Positions 1 to 7,901 of a DNA stretch of 32,246 bases are shown here, piece by piece. The position numbers were made by a program, and so were the translations under genes. The notes under the pieces were generated by a model. That model was not told the origin of the DNA, made no database searches, and saw only the letters and a list, made by a program, of their open reading frames with translations. This DNA comes from Candidatus Methanomethylophilaceae archaeon. GTDB taxonomy: Archaea > Thermoplasmatota > Thermoplasmata > Methanomassiliicoccales > Methanomethylophilaceae. The DNA is taken from contig SKGM01000050.1 in NCBI GenBank assembly GCA_007117455.1, positions 1 through 32,246 of the forward strand. Direction: 5' to 3'. Positions within the stretch are counted from its first letter, which is position 1, and every line of letters starts with the position of its first letter.

Positions 1-1489
1 CATACAGCCTGGCTATGACGAATATTCCCGATATGAAGATACCGGTGAGTATCGTCCCCAGGGCTCCCTGGCTGGTGTATCTCTTCCACCAGACCGAAAG
101 GAACAGGACTGGGAAGAAGACACTGGCTGCGATGCCGAATGCCAGTGTGACCAGGTAGCTGACGTTCTGATCAGCCAGGCTGATCCCGAACAGGACAGCG
201 ATGCTGCCAGCCCCGACGATGGCCATCTTGGCGACCATGACCTGCTTCCTCTCATCGGCTGCCGGGTTGATGACCTCCTTGTAGAAGTCATGGGTGAACG
301 AGGTGCCGATGGTTATCAGCAGCCCGGCCACGGTCGAAAGGATGGCACAGAAAGCACCACCTATCGCTATCCCCAGCATGATGTTGCCGCCGCCCTGATG
401 GCCGCCGACCATCTGACCCATCAGTGGGACAGCCATGTTCTGGGCTATGGATGCCTCTCCCTCGATGAAGTAGATCAGCAGGTCTGGGTACAGCAGGTAC
501 ATGGCGGCGAGACCGACGAAGGTGGCCATCATGTAGAATGTACCGACCAGGAACAGGACACCGAGTGTGCTGGTCCTGGCGTCCTCAGGCCTCTCGACCG
601 TGAAGTAGCGTATCAGGACGTGTGGCAGACCGGCGGTACCGAAGACCAGACCGATGGCCAGGGCCATGGTGTTCATCCAGCCGTCAGCGAAGACGCCGGG
701 AGTCATGCCTGTTGTCAGACCGACCGGTGAACCGGTCAGCGCGGTGGACACGTGGGCGACGGCCTGACCGGCGGTAAGGGCCTCCAGTGTCGGAACATCG
801 GCATCAGTCAGGAACTCAGCGGCCAACTGCGGCGGGATTGCAAGACCAGCATTGTTCAGGATGGCGCTGAAGCTGCCATCGAAGAACTGTATCACCGTCA
901 GGATCAGTATCAAGGCCATGGCCATCCACAGGATGACTCCCTGTATGATCTGATTGTAGGTCGTGGCCCGCATCCCACCTATCGCAACGTACGAAATGAC
1001 AATCACACCGATGACTATGAGTGAGAAGGTGTACTCCCACCCCAGCAGCAGCTGCAGCAGCGCACCGGCGCCGATGAACTGCGGTATGATGTAGAACGTG
1101 GATATCAGCAGGACACTGAACATGGCGCTGAATCGGATCATACGGTTCCCGGTGAAACGGGTCGTCAGAGCCTCGGGGGCAGTGAACTTCCCGATCTTCC
1201 TCAGCGGGACGGCGAGGAGCATCAGAAGGACTATGTATCCTCCGAAATACCCCAGCCCGTCCCAGGCCTTGTCTATGCCGACGACTGCTATGGCGCCGGC
1301 GACACCGAGGAAACTGGCTGCTGAGAGGTAATCACCGGTCAGCGCCAACGAGTTCTGCAGCCAGGAAATCTTCCTGCCTGCGACATAGAACTCGGTGGTG
1401 GTACGGGACCAGCGCCGGGAGTATATAGCCACCAGCAATGAGATTGCGACAAGCGCCAAGACTATGGATAATGCAACGTAGTTGGTCAT
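1..1489 (-). CDS. Sodium:solute symporter (SSS family, ActP/acetate-permease-like), truncated at window edge (C-terminus missing)
   Basis: Manual translation of the reverse strand from ATG at 1489 gives an uninterrupted polytopic protein: MTNYVALSIVLALVAISLLVAIYSRRWSRTTTEFYVAGRKISWLQNSLALTGDYLSAASFLGVAGAIAVVG... The 'EFYVAGR..s..qN.lAltGDylSAASFLG' signature is typical of SSS/ActP. It is absent from the ORF track because it runs off the edge. Confidence 0.9.
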   Translation of the reverse strand, partial: MTNYVALSIVLALVAISLLVAIYSRRWSRTTTEFYVAGRKISWLQNSLALTGDYLSAASFLGVAGAIAVVGIDKAWDGLGYFGGYIVLLMLLAVPLRKIGKFTAPEALTTRFTGNRMIRFSAMFSVLLISTFYIIPQFIGAGALLQLLLGWEYTFSLIVIGVIVISYVAIGGMRATTYNQIIQGVILWMAMALILILTVIQFFDGSFSAILNNAGLAIPPQLAAEFLTDADVPTLEALTAGQAVAHVSTALTGSPVGLTTGMTPGVFADGWMNTMALAIGLVFGTAGLPHVLIRYFTVERPEDARTSTLGVLFLVGTFYMMATFVGLAAMYLLYPDLLIYFIEGEASIAQNMAVPLMGQMVGGHQGGGNIMLGIAIGGAFCAILSTVAGLLITIGTSFTHDFYKEVINPAADERKQVMVAKMAIVGAGSIAVLFGISLADQNVSYLVTLAFGIAASVFFPVLFLSVWWKRYTSQGALGTILTGIFISGIFVIARLY

Positions 1490-1500
1490 TTCTCATCACC

Positions 1501-2286
1501 TCAGTCGTACGCCTTCGCTATGCGGTGGAATCCTATACCGGTCAGGATGCCGAGGGGGAACAGCGCCATGATCCATATCATGGCGACTGTGAACCCGCCG
1601 AAGACTATCGTCATCGCCGTGTCGGTATAGAAGGTGTTCAATATCCCCAGGCCGAAGTACGGTGCCAGGAAGGTGAGCAGCGCCAGGAATGATATCCCGA
1701 GTCTCCTTCCCAGGTCTAGGTCCACGACGGTTATTCCCCGGGGCTTGGCCTCACGGGTGAAGTCGAGAGAGGGCTTGATGAGACCCTTGGCGATTGCCAA
1801 TATGTCCCCCAATTCCCTATCGTCCCAACCCTTGGTCATGGTGACCGGGTAGCGGGAGTGACGCATCACACCCTCGGCGACACTGCCGAGGGTTATCCTC
1901 TCCCATCCTCCTCTGCCGGAGTTGCCGAGCACGATCATGTCAGGTTCGATCTCGTCGGCAGCCTTGAGTATTGAACCGACGATCGGTCCCGCACCCATGG
2001 ACACCTCACGGACCTCCACATCCTTCAGGATGCCGTATTCCTTTGCCACCTCGAACCCGTCAGCCATCTGGCCGGTGTAACGCATGTCCTGAACATGGTC
2101 ACTAATCTGCTCAAGTATCGTCTGGGGTGTCCTCTCAGGCACGGTGGTCACGTAGACCACCGCGTCCATCAGGACCGCCATGTCGATCGCCTTCTTAGTG
2201 GCGGCGATGGCAGGCATAGACCCATCGGATGCCAGGAGGATTCTCCTCTCTCGCAACGGGTTGTCAGCCTCTTGTTCGTTTGTCAT
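1501..2286 (-). CDS. Universal stress protein (UspA) domain fused to a C-terminal two-helix DUF485-like membrane domain
   Basis: N-terminus RRILLASDGSMPAIAATKKAID...DMIVLGNSGRGGWERITLGSVAEGVMRHSRYPVTM is a Usp fold (G-2x-G-9x-G(S/T)-like). The C-terminus has two hydrophobic helices, ISFLALLTFLAPYFGLGILNTF and TIVFGGFTVAMIWIMALFPLGILTGIGF, resembling YjcH/DUF485. It lies directly upstream of the SSS gene. Confidence 0.8.
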   Translation of the reverse strand: MTNEQEADNPLRERRILLASDGSMPAIAATKKAIDMAVLMDAVVYVTTVPERTPQTILEQISDHVQDMRYTGQMADGFEVAKEYGILKDVEVREVSMGAGPIVGSILKAADEIEPDMIVLGNSGRGGWERITLGSVAEGVMRHSRYPVTMTKGWDDRELGDILAIAKGLIKPSLDFTREAKPRGITVVDLDLGRRLGISFLALLTFLAPYFGLGILNTFYTDTAMTIVFGGFTVAMIWIMALFPLGILTGIGFHRIAKAYD

Positions 2287-2360
2287 GTATCAGCTCCGTT
2301 CCTTAGTCACCCTACCTCAAGCCCCGGGGCTACCGCCGTCGAGTAGGTAGGACGCTACGG

Positions 2361-2372
2361 TTGTAGCTACAA
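2361..2372. promoter_or_regulatory. Perfect 12-bp palindrome TTGTAGCTACAA, candidate operator of the usp/SSS operon
   Basis: ttgtagctacaa lies just downstream (minus-strand sense) of the TATA-like element ttatttataa (2381-2390), about where the transcription start would fall. Confidence 0.4.
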
Positions 2373-2624
2373 AACAGCCTTTATTTATAATTGATGTGTA
2401 AAATAATCATTATCATTACGTTATAATTATCATTGCGTTGTTTTACGTTATGATTTGTCCTTTATGGGAGATTATTAGCCTCATTGGTTACGATTATCGT
2501 AGAAATGAACATTAACGCCCCTTAGAAAAGAAAAACGCAGATACCATGCCCTGCGGGAAACATGGTCCAGGTTCGTTCTGCATCATATTTTAATACCTCA
2601 TCACAATTAAAGCGGGACCTCAAT

Positions 2625-2700
2625 GGGCTCGTGGTCTAGGGGTTATGATGACGCCCTTACAAGGCGTAGGTCGCCGGTTCAAATCCGGCCGAGCCCACCA
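2625..2700 (+). tRNA. tRNA-Val (anticodon UAC), CCA encoded
   Basis: GGGCTCG acceptor pairs with CGAGCCC. Anticodon arm ACGCC-CTTACAA-GGCGT gives TAC. T arm GCCGG-TTCAAAT-CCGGC. Discriminator A at 2697, then encoded CCA 2698-2700. TATA-like ttttaata lies about 30 bp upstream. Confidence 0.96.
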
Positions 2701-2862
2701 TCCTCCCATCAATCCGGTCCGGACTTTTCACCGACAATCAAAATCATTATCATCCAAGGGATTTCATTTCTTGATTGGATGCTTAGCCTGCAGGTTCCCA
2801 AGACATCGGTCGGTGGTATTTCGATCAGTGTGATGGAGCTCCATGTAAGGGGGTTCAGCTGA

Positions 2863-3918
2863 TTGCACCTCTCCAAGGAGCAGGAGCGGTTGTTGGATGG
2901 CGAAATGGGTCACTATAAGGCGTGGGCGATGGAGGCGCTCGTCTCTCTTGGGGACATGGCCGATTCTGAGCGATTGATACCCATTGAATCGGCCCATATA
3001 CCTGATTGGGACATATCTGGACGAAGATCCCTGTTATCCTCATTGACCCTCGACGACCTGGTCGTCCCCACATCGTTGAACCCGGGGAGACCTCTGGTCG
3101 ATGTCCAGGCTTCAGATGTCTTCAGAGTAAGGAGCTGCACCCCCTATCTCTGTGGGCAGAGGGTCGTCAAAGGTTCATCAGTCGCCTGGGGAGGTAGGGC
3201 GGCCTGCGCCTTCGTCAATTCCGCCCTGGGTGCCCGGAGCGGCATCGAGACCTTTGACAGCGCCCTTGCAGCCGCCATAACCGGTCTGACCCCGGAGCGC
3301 CCTCTGCATATGTCGTCGGGTAGAGAATCCACCATAGCCGTGGCTGAAGCCTCATCGGTAGAGCCTCTTCGACTGGGAGAGGCCATATCTCGCCACCTGC
3401 CAGGACATGTGCCGTTGTTGTGCGGGGTCAGGTTTGGCATGGGGGCGTTCAAAGGAATCTCCTTCGCCATCAACTCCCTAAACAGCATACCACTGTTCCA
3501 TACCTCTGCATCACCGGAAATCCCCCGAGGCTTGGAGCACGTTTCCGCCATCGACCTGGTGGAAGAGATGGAGCCTCGGCAGGACGGGGACCTTCTGATA
3601 TTGGGATGTCCCCATCTTTCCGAACAGGAGGTCAACAGATGGGCGAGGCTGGTTGCTGACCGTTATCCGACCATCGAGGTCTGGTCGTTCATATCCTCCC
3701 TATGTGATGACAAATCACCGAAGACTGGAACGGTTCTCAGGTCTTGCGGTAGGGTCTTCGTGGATAGATGCCCGTTGTCTCTGATTGAGGAGATGAGGGG
3801 GCGGAAGGTCATCTGTAACAGCCCGGCATTGGCAACCTGTCTTTGCGATAAAGGCGCCTATGCCTTCTGGATAAGTGATGCTGAAGTGGAAAAAGTGATG
3901 TTGGGAAGGGGTTTGTGA
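2863..3918 (+). CDS. Aconitase X (AcnX) large-subunit homologue; probable phosphomevalonate dehydratase large subunit (archaeal mevalonate pathway)
   Basis: TTG start. LHLSKEQERLLDGEMGHYKAWAMEALVSLGDMADSERLIPIESAHI, SCTPYLCG, AWGGRAACAFVNSALGARS..FDSALAAAITGLTPERPLH, LGCPHLS, DRCPLS and ICNSPALA match the AcnX/DUF521 motif order. Candidate Fe-S Cys residues are retained. Confidence 0.82.
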   Translation: MHLSKEQERLLDGEMGHYKAWAMEALVSLGDMADSERLIPIESAHIPDWDISGRRSLLSSLTLDDLVVPTSLNPGRPLVDVQASDVFRVRSCTPYLCGQRVVKGSSVAWGGRAACAFVNSALGARSGIETFDSALAAAITGLTPERPLHMSSGRESTIAVAEASSVEPLRLGEAISRHLPGHVPLLCGVRFGMGAFKGISFAINSLNSIPLFHTSASPEIPRGLEHVSAIDLVEEMEPRQDGDLLILGCPHLSEQEVNRWARLVADRYPTIEVWSFISSLCDDKSPKTGTVLRSCGRVFVDRCPLSLIEEMRGRKVICNSPALATCLCDKGAYAFWISDAEVEKVMLGRGL

Positions 3919-3925
3919 GAAACAC

Positions 3926-4726
3926 TCAGATCCTCTTCATCGAGATCAGCTCACCCTCGCGGGAGATGGTCAGATGGTTCACCGGTACATCCTTGGATGC
4001 GATCTGACGGGCGTTGTTGACCAACTTCACCAGACCGTGGCAGCAGGGCACCTCCATGGTGATTACGGTGATCCCCTGCACACCGCCGTCATCCACGATG
4101 GCCGCTATCTTCTCCGCATACTGTGGCACGTCCCGGTCCAGCTTCGGACAGGCGGTCACCAAGGCCCCGCTCTTCCCGTAGAGGTCCTTTATCCCCCCTC
4201 TGACGAAAGCACTGCAGTTGGCGGCGAGTATCAGCTCCTTACCTTTGAGGAACGGGGCCCGGACCGCTACCAGCTGGAGCTGTATCGGCCATTGGACCTG
4301 CTGCGACGATTCCATGGGAGGATGGAGGGTCAGACAGGAGCAGTCATCGTCCCCGGCATCGTCCCAACCCTTCGGAGCGGGGATGCCTTTCTCCTCCAGA
4401 TACGCTAGAGCCTCTTGCAGCCATTTCTTGGCCCCATGCTCCTGGAGGTGAATCAGATGCTGCTTGACCATCTCATCGCCCTGAGGGATGATGTTATCCA
4501 TCACCTTCCTCTCATCATAAGGCTCGGTCTCCCTCTGCTCTATGGAAATGGCCCCTTCGGGACACTCCCCGATACAGGCCCCGAGACCATCGCAATAGTT
4601 GTCAGCCACCAGCTTCGCCTTTCCTGCGACCAACTGGATGGCCCCTTCGGGGCAGGCCTCGACGCAGTCCCCGCAACCGGTGCAAAGCCCCGGATCTATG
4701 GTTATAATGTCCCGCTTCACGTGCAT
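3926..4726 (-). CDS. 2x[4Fe-4S] ferredoxin-domain protein with C-terminal extension, partner of hybrid-cluster protein
   Basis: CTGCGDCVEACPEGAI and CDGLGACIGECPEGAI motifs at the N-terminus. ATG overlaps the hcp stop codon (TGATG). A GTG start at 4729 is also possible. Confidence 0.85.
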   Translation of the reverse strand: MHVKRDIITIDPGLCTGCGDCVEACPEGAIQLVAGKAKLVADNYCDGLGACIGECPEGAISIEQRETEPYDERKVMDNIIPQGDEMVKQHLIHLQEHGAKKWLQEALAYLEEKGIPAPKGWDDAGDDDCSCLTLHPPMESSQQVQWPIQLQLVAVRAPFLKGKELILAANCSAFVRGGIKDLYGKSGALVTACPKLDRDVPQYAEKIAAIVDDGGVQGITVITMEVPCCHGLVKLVNNARQIASKDVPVNHLTISREGELISMKRI

Positions 4727-6321
4727 CACTCAGGCAGCAGTATCGCCATGTCCTGCTCGACATCGGTGTTCTTGCGGATGTTGAACTCCTTGACCAATAC
4801 GTCCAGGACCGCCGGTGAGACGAAAGCGGGTAGCCTTGGGCCCAAGGTGATGTCCTTCACGCCCAGACTCAGGAGCGCGAGCAGTACCAGGACTGCCTTC
4901 TGCTCGTACCAGGCTATGTTGTACGATATCGGAAGGTCGTTGACACCGACCTTGAGTGCATCTGCCAAGGCGAGCGCGGTTGCTGCCAATGAGTAGCAGT
5001 CGTTGCACTGACCGGCATCCACGACCCGGGGTATTCCCTCGATATCGCCCAAAGGTAGCTTGTTGTAGCGGTACTTGGCACAGCCAGCGGTGAGGATTAT
5101 GACATCGTCCGGCAGAGCCTTGGCGAAATCGGTGTAATACTGCCGGTCCTTGAACCTACCTTCACATCCTGCCATGACCATGAAGCGGCGTATCTTCCCG
5201 GCGGAGACCATCTCCAGGAGCTTCTCGGCATTCGCAGCGAGGACGTTCCTAGCCAGGCCGATTGTGATCTTGCCATCCTCCAGCGCCTGGGGAGGCTGGG
5301 AGCCGAGGGCCATATCTATCAGGGGGCTGAAGTCCTTGTGACCGTTGTCATCGGCCTCGATCCTCTTCAAGCCTGGGAATCCCACCGCCCCGGTCATGAA
5401 TATGCGGTCGGAGTAGGTATCCTTGGGAGGGACCAGGCAGTTGGTGGTCAGCAGCACCGGGCCATTGAAGCTCTCGAACTCCTCCTTCTGATGCCACCAC
5501 GACCCCCCGTAGTTCCCGACAAGATGATCGTAACCCTTGAACGCTGGATAGGCGTTGCATGGTAGCATCTCACCATGGGTGTAGACGTCCACGCCTTTAT
5601 CCTTGGTCTGTTGCAACAACATCTCGAGGTCCTTGAGGTCGTGACCGCTGATCAATATCCCTGGGCGGTTCCTGACACCGATGTCCACGGAGGTGACCTC
5701 CGGATGCCCGTAGGTGCTGGTGTTCGCATCGTCGAGAAGGGCCATCGTCTTGACCCCCATGCTGCCGCATCTCAGGTTCCACTCCACCATCCTGTCGACC
5801 GTCAGGTCCTGCAGGGTGGAGTCCAATCCCTCGCGTATGAAGGTGGTAATCTCCTCATCCACATATCCCAAGGCCTTGGCGTGGCTGTAGTACGCTGCCA
5901 TTCCCTTCAGGCCGTAGGTCAGCAGTTCCCGCAGGGAGCGTACGTCCTCGTTCTCGGTAGCCATGACCCCGACCTCTTTAGCCTTCTCGATGATGGCATC
6001 ATCGTCCTCAGGCGTCCAATCGGCCGCCTCAGGCCCCTTCCCCTCATAGGGGATGGAGTCCCTGAGCCTCAATGCCTCCCAGACACGGGCGGTGAAATAC
6101 TCATCATCGAAGTTCGCATTGGTTATGGTGGAGAACAATGACTCCACGATGAAATCATCGATAACCTCATTCGATCCAGACTGCGTTGTGCGGTGGGATA
6201 TTCCCTTAAGCACGAATATCAGCAGGTCCTGGAGCTCAGCGACCTCGGCCTTCTTGCCGCAGACGCCGCCTTTGGTGCAACCTTTGTTGCCCGCTGTCTC
6301 CTCACATTGGTAACAGTACAT
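4726..6321 (-). CDS. hcp: Hydroxylamine reductase / hybrid-cluster (prismane) protein
   Basis: N-terminus [23 protein letters not shown] is the Hcp Fe-S motif; downstream [60 protein letters not shown] and [19 protein letters not shown]. Start chosen at 6321 rather than the longer 6360 ORF. Confidence 0.96.
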   Translation of the reverse strand: MYCYQCEETAGNKGCTKGGVCGKKAEVAELQDLLIFVLKGISHRTTQSGSNEVIDDFIVESLFSTITNANFDDEYFTARVWEALRLRDSIPYEGKGPEAADWTPEDDDAIIEKAKEVGVMATENEDVRSLRELLTYGLKGMAAYYSHAKALGYVDEEITTFIREGLDSTLQDLTVDRMVEWNLRCGSMGVKTMALLDDANTSTYGHPEVTSVDIGVRNRPGILISGHDLKDLEMLLQQTKDKGVDVYTHGEMLPCNAYPAFKGYDHLVGNYGGSWWHQKEEFESFNGPVLLTTNCLVPPKDTYSDRIFMTGAVGFPGLKRIEADDNGHKDFSPLIDMALGSQPPQALEDGKITIGLARNVLAANAEKLLEMVSAGKIRRFMVMAGCEGRFKDRQYYTDFAKALPDDVIILTAGCAKYRYNKLPLGDIEGIPRVVDAGQCNDCYSLAATALALADALKVGVNDLPISYNIAWYEQKAVLVLLALLSLGVKDITLGPRLPAFVSPAVLDVLVKEFNIRKNTDVEQDMAILLPE

Positions 6322-6339
6322 CGATATCGCCTCCTCACT

Positions 6340-6390
6340 ATTGGTATCATAATGATACAAGATATCAAATGTATACCAATGTATAAATAT
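6340..6390. promoter_or_regulatory. Divergent promoter/operator between hcp and the HxlR-type regulator
   Basis: Perfect 15-bp palindrome GTATCAT-A-ATGATAC (6344-6358). Longer-range inverted repeat ATTGGTAT (6340-6347)/ATACCAAT (6373-6380). TATAC-caat-GTATA (6372-6385). TATA-box-like TATAAATA (6382-6389). Confidence 0.65.
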
Positions 6391-6413
6391 GTTCGAGTTT
6401 CTCAGGAGTAACT

Positions 6414-6770
6414 GTGAAACAAGGATGCACGGTGAACCTGACCTTGGAGTATCTGGGCAGGAAATGGGCGATGCTCATCCTTCTGGAGATTTACAAGGGA
6501 GGCGGCAGGCGCCGCTTCGGTGAACTGAAGGAGTGTCTTGATGGGATCACATCCAAGGTGCTCACCACCCGGCTCAAGGAGCTGGAGGGCCAAGGGTTGG
6601 TGGTCAGGATGGTTGATGCGCAGAGCGTTCCGGTGAAGGTGGAGTATCTGCTCACCCCTCCCGGCGAGGAGGTCATCGGGATAATCAAGGATTTGAAATC
6701 TTGGGCCTTGAAGTGGATGATCGACAACCTCGACTGCCAGGGCCAGGATTGCTCATCCTGCGACCTATGA
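6414..6770 (+). CDS. HxlR/DUF24-family winged-helix transcriptional regulator
   Basis: GTG start after [70 protein letters not shown] is classical HxlR, with N-terminal Cys and C-terminal CQGQDCSSC. Confidence 0.92.
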   Translation: MKQGCTVNLTLEYLGRKWAMLILLEIYKGGGRRRFGELKECLDGITSKVLTTRLKELEGQGLVVRMVDAQSVPVKVEYLLTPPGEEVIGIIKDLKSWALKWMIDNLDCQGQDCSSCDL

Positions 6771-7895
6771 TCAGACCCTGAGGGCTATGTTGCCGCCCTT
6801 CACCACGTTATCGTAGTTCTTGTAACCGAGTATGGACTCTATACTGTTGGTATGGACGCCTTTGACCTTGCGCAGCTCTTCGTGGTCGTAGTCGGTTATC
6901 CCTTTGGCGAACACCTGTCCATCGCAACGGATGTCCACCACATCTCCCCTTTTGAAGGTGCCCTCCACCTCCTTGACCCCTTTGGGCAGCAGGCCCATGT
7001 GCCTTTCGACCAATGCCCTACGTGCCCCCTCATCCACCTCAATAGTCCCATTGGAGTGAGCTAGGAGGATCCATCTGGTCCTCACCCGGCGCACCTCCCC
7101 GTCGGCAACGAACAGCGTCCCTATCTCCTCGCCCTGCAGCACACGTATTATGACGTCTTCGATGGCATGGTTGGCTATGACCATATGGCAGCCCGCCATG
7201 TTGCATATCCTCGCAGCGTGTATCTTGGTCCTCATACCGCCCACGCCCTTCGTCGTCGTCGGACGTCCGGCGAATGACTCTATATGCTCATCTATGGCAT
7301 GGACCTCGGAAACCAGCTTGGCATCGGGATATACCTTGGGGTTGCGTTCATAGAGGCCGTCCACATCGGACAGGATTATCAACAGGTCGCTGTCCAATTT
7401 GCTGGCGACCATGGCTGATAGGGTATCGTTGTCCCCGAAGACCGCCTCTATCTCCTTGATGCATACGGCATCGTTCTCATTTATTATCGGTACCACGCCA
7501 TGTTCCAGTAGGGTGTTGAGGGTGTTCCTGACGTTCAGATAGCGTACCCTGTCGGAATAGAAATCGTAGGTAAGTAGCACCTGGGCAACCTTGAGGCCCA
7601 CTTTATCAAAGCTCTCGGTCCACTTCTGCATCAGGATGCTCTGACCGACCGAGGCCGCGGCCTGACGGATCGGGACCTCGTTGGGTTTCGGTGTGACATG
7701 CATGGCGTCCAGACCTATGCCTATGGCACCTGAGGTCACCACTATGGCCTCCATGCCCCGGGACCTTATCCACTTGACCTGACGGGCAACGGAATCCATG
7801 AACTCCGTGTCCACCTGGAAGTCGTCCTTGGTTATGGACGAGGTCCCGACCTTCACGACCACACTGTCAATCTCCCCCAGGATCCCGCTGCGCAT
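6771..7895 (-). CDS. proB: Glutamate 5-kinase (with PUA domain)
   Basis: VVVKVGTSSIT, VTSGAIGIGLDAM, INENDAV, FGDNDTLSAMVASKLDSDLLIILSDVDGLYERNPK, GVGGMRTKIHAARI; C-terminal PUA-like region. Confidence 0.95.
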   Translation of the reverse strand: MRSGILGEIDSVVVKVGTSSITKDDFQVDTEFMDSVARQVKWIRSRGMEAIVVTSGAIGIGLDAMHVTPKPNEVPIRQAAASVGQSILMQKWTESFDKVGLKVAQVLLTYDFYSDRVRYLNVRNTLNTLLEHGVVPIINENDAVCIKEIEAVFGDNDTLSAMVASKLDSDLLIILSDVDGLYERNPKVYPDAKLVSEVHAIDEHIESFAGRPTTTKGVGGMRTKIHAARICNMAGCHMVIANHAIEDVIIRVLQGEEIGTLFVADGEVRRVRTRWILLAHSNGTIEVDEGARRALVERHMGLLPKGVKEVEGTFKRGDVVDIRCDGQVFAKGITDYDHEELRKVKGVHTNSIESILGYKNYDNVVKGGNIALRV

Positions 7896-7901
7896 AACGG
7901 C

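Noticed and set aside
290-1331. Plus-strand ORFs of 146, 90 and 77 aa at the window start
   Set aside because: They overlap the continuous minus-strand SSS symporter frame, which is missing from the track only because it is truncated at the edge.
2543-2566. Small inverted repeat ACCATG...CATGGT upstream of tRNA-Val
   Set aside because: Only 6-bp arms with a 12-nt loop; compatible with chance.
2623-2862. ORFs of 79 and 62 aa starting in tRNA-Val
   Set aside because: They translate the tRNA sequence; not real proteins.
4415-6141. Several plus-strand ORFs (193 aa, 188 aa etc.) opposite hcp
   Set aside because: Antisense frames of hcp/ferredoxin with no recognisable domains or start context.
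4726-6321. Possibility that the hybrid-cluster protein is a CO dehydrogenase (CooS)
   Set aside because: N-terminal [21 protein letters not shown] and the downstream GQCNDCYS and IAWYEQKA motifs fit Hcp rather than CooS.
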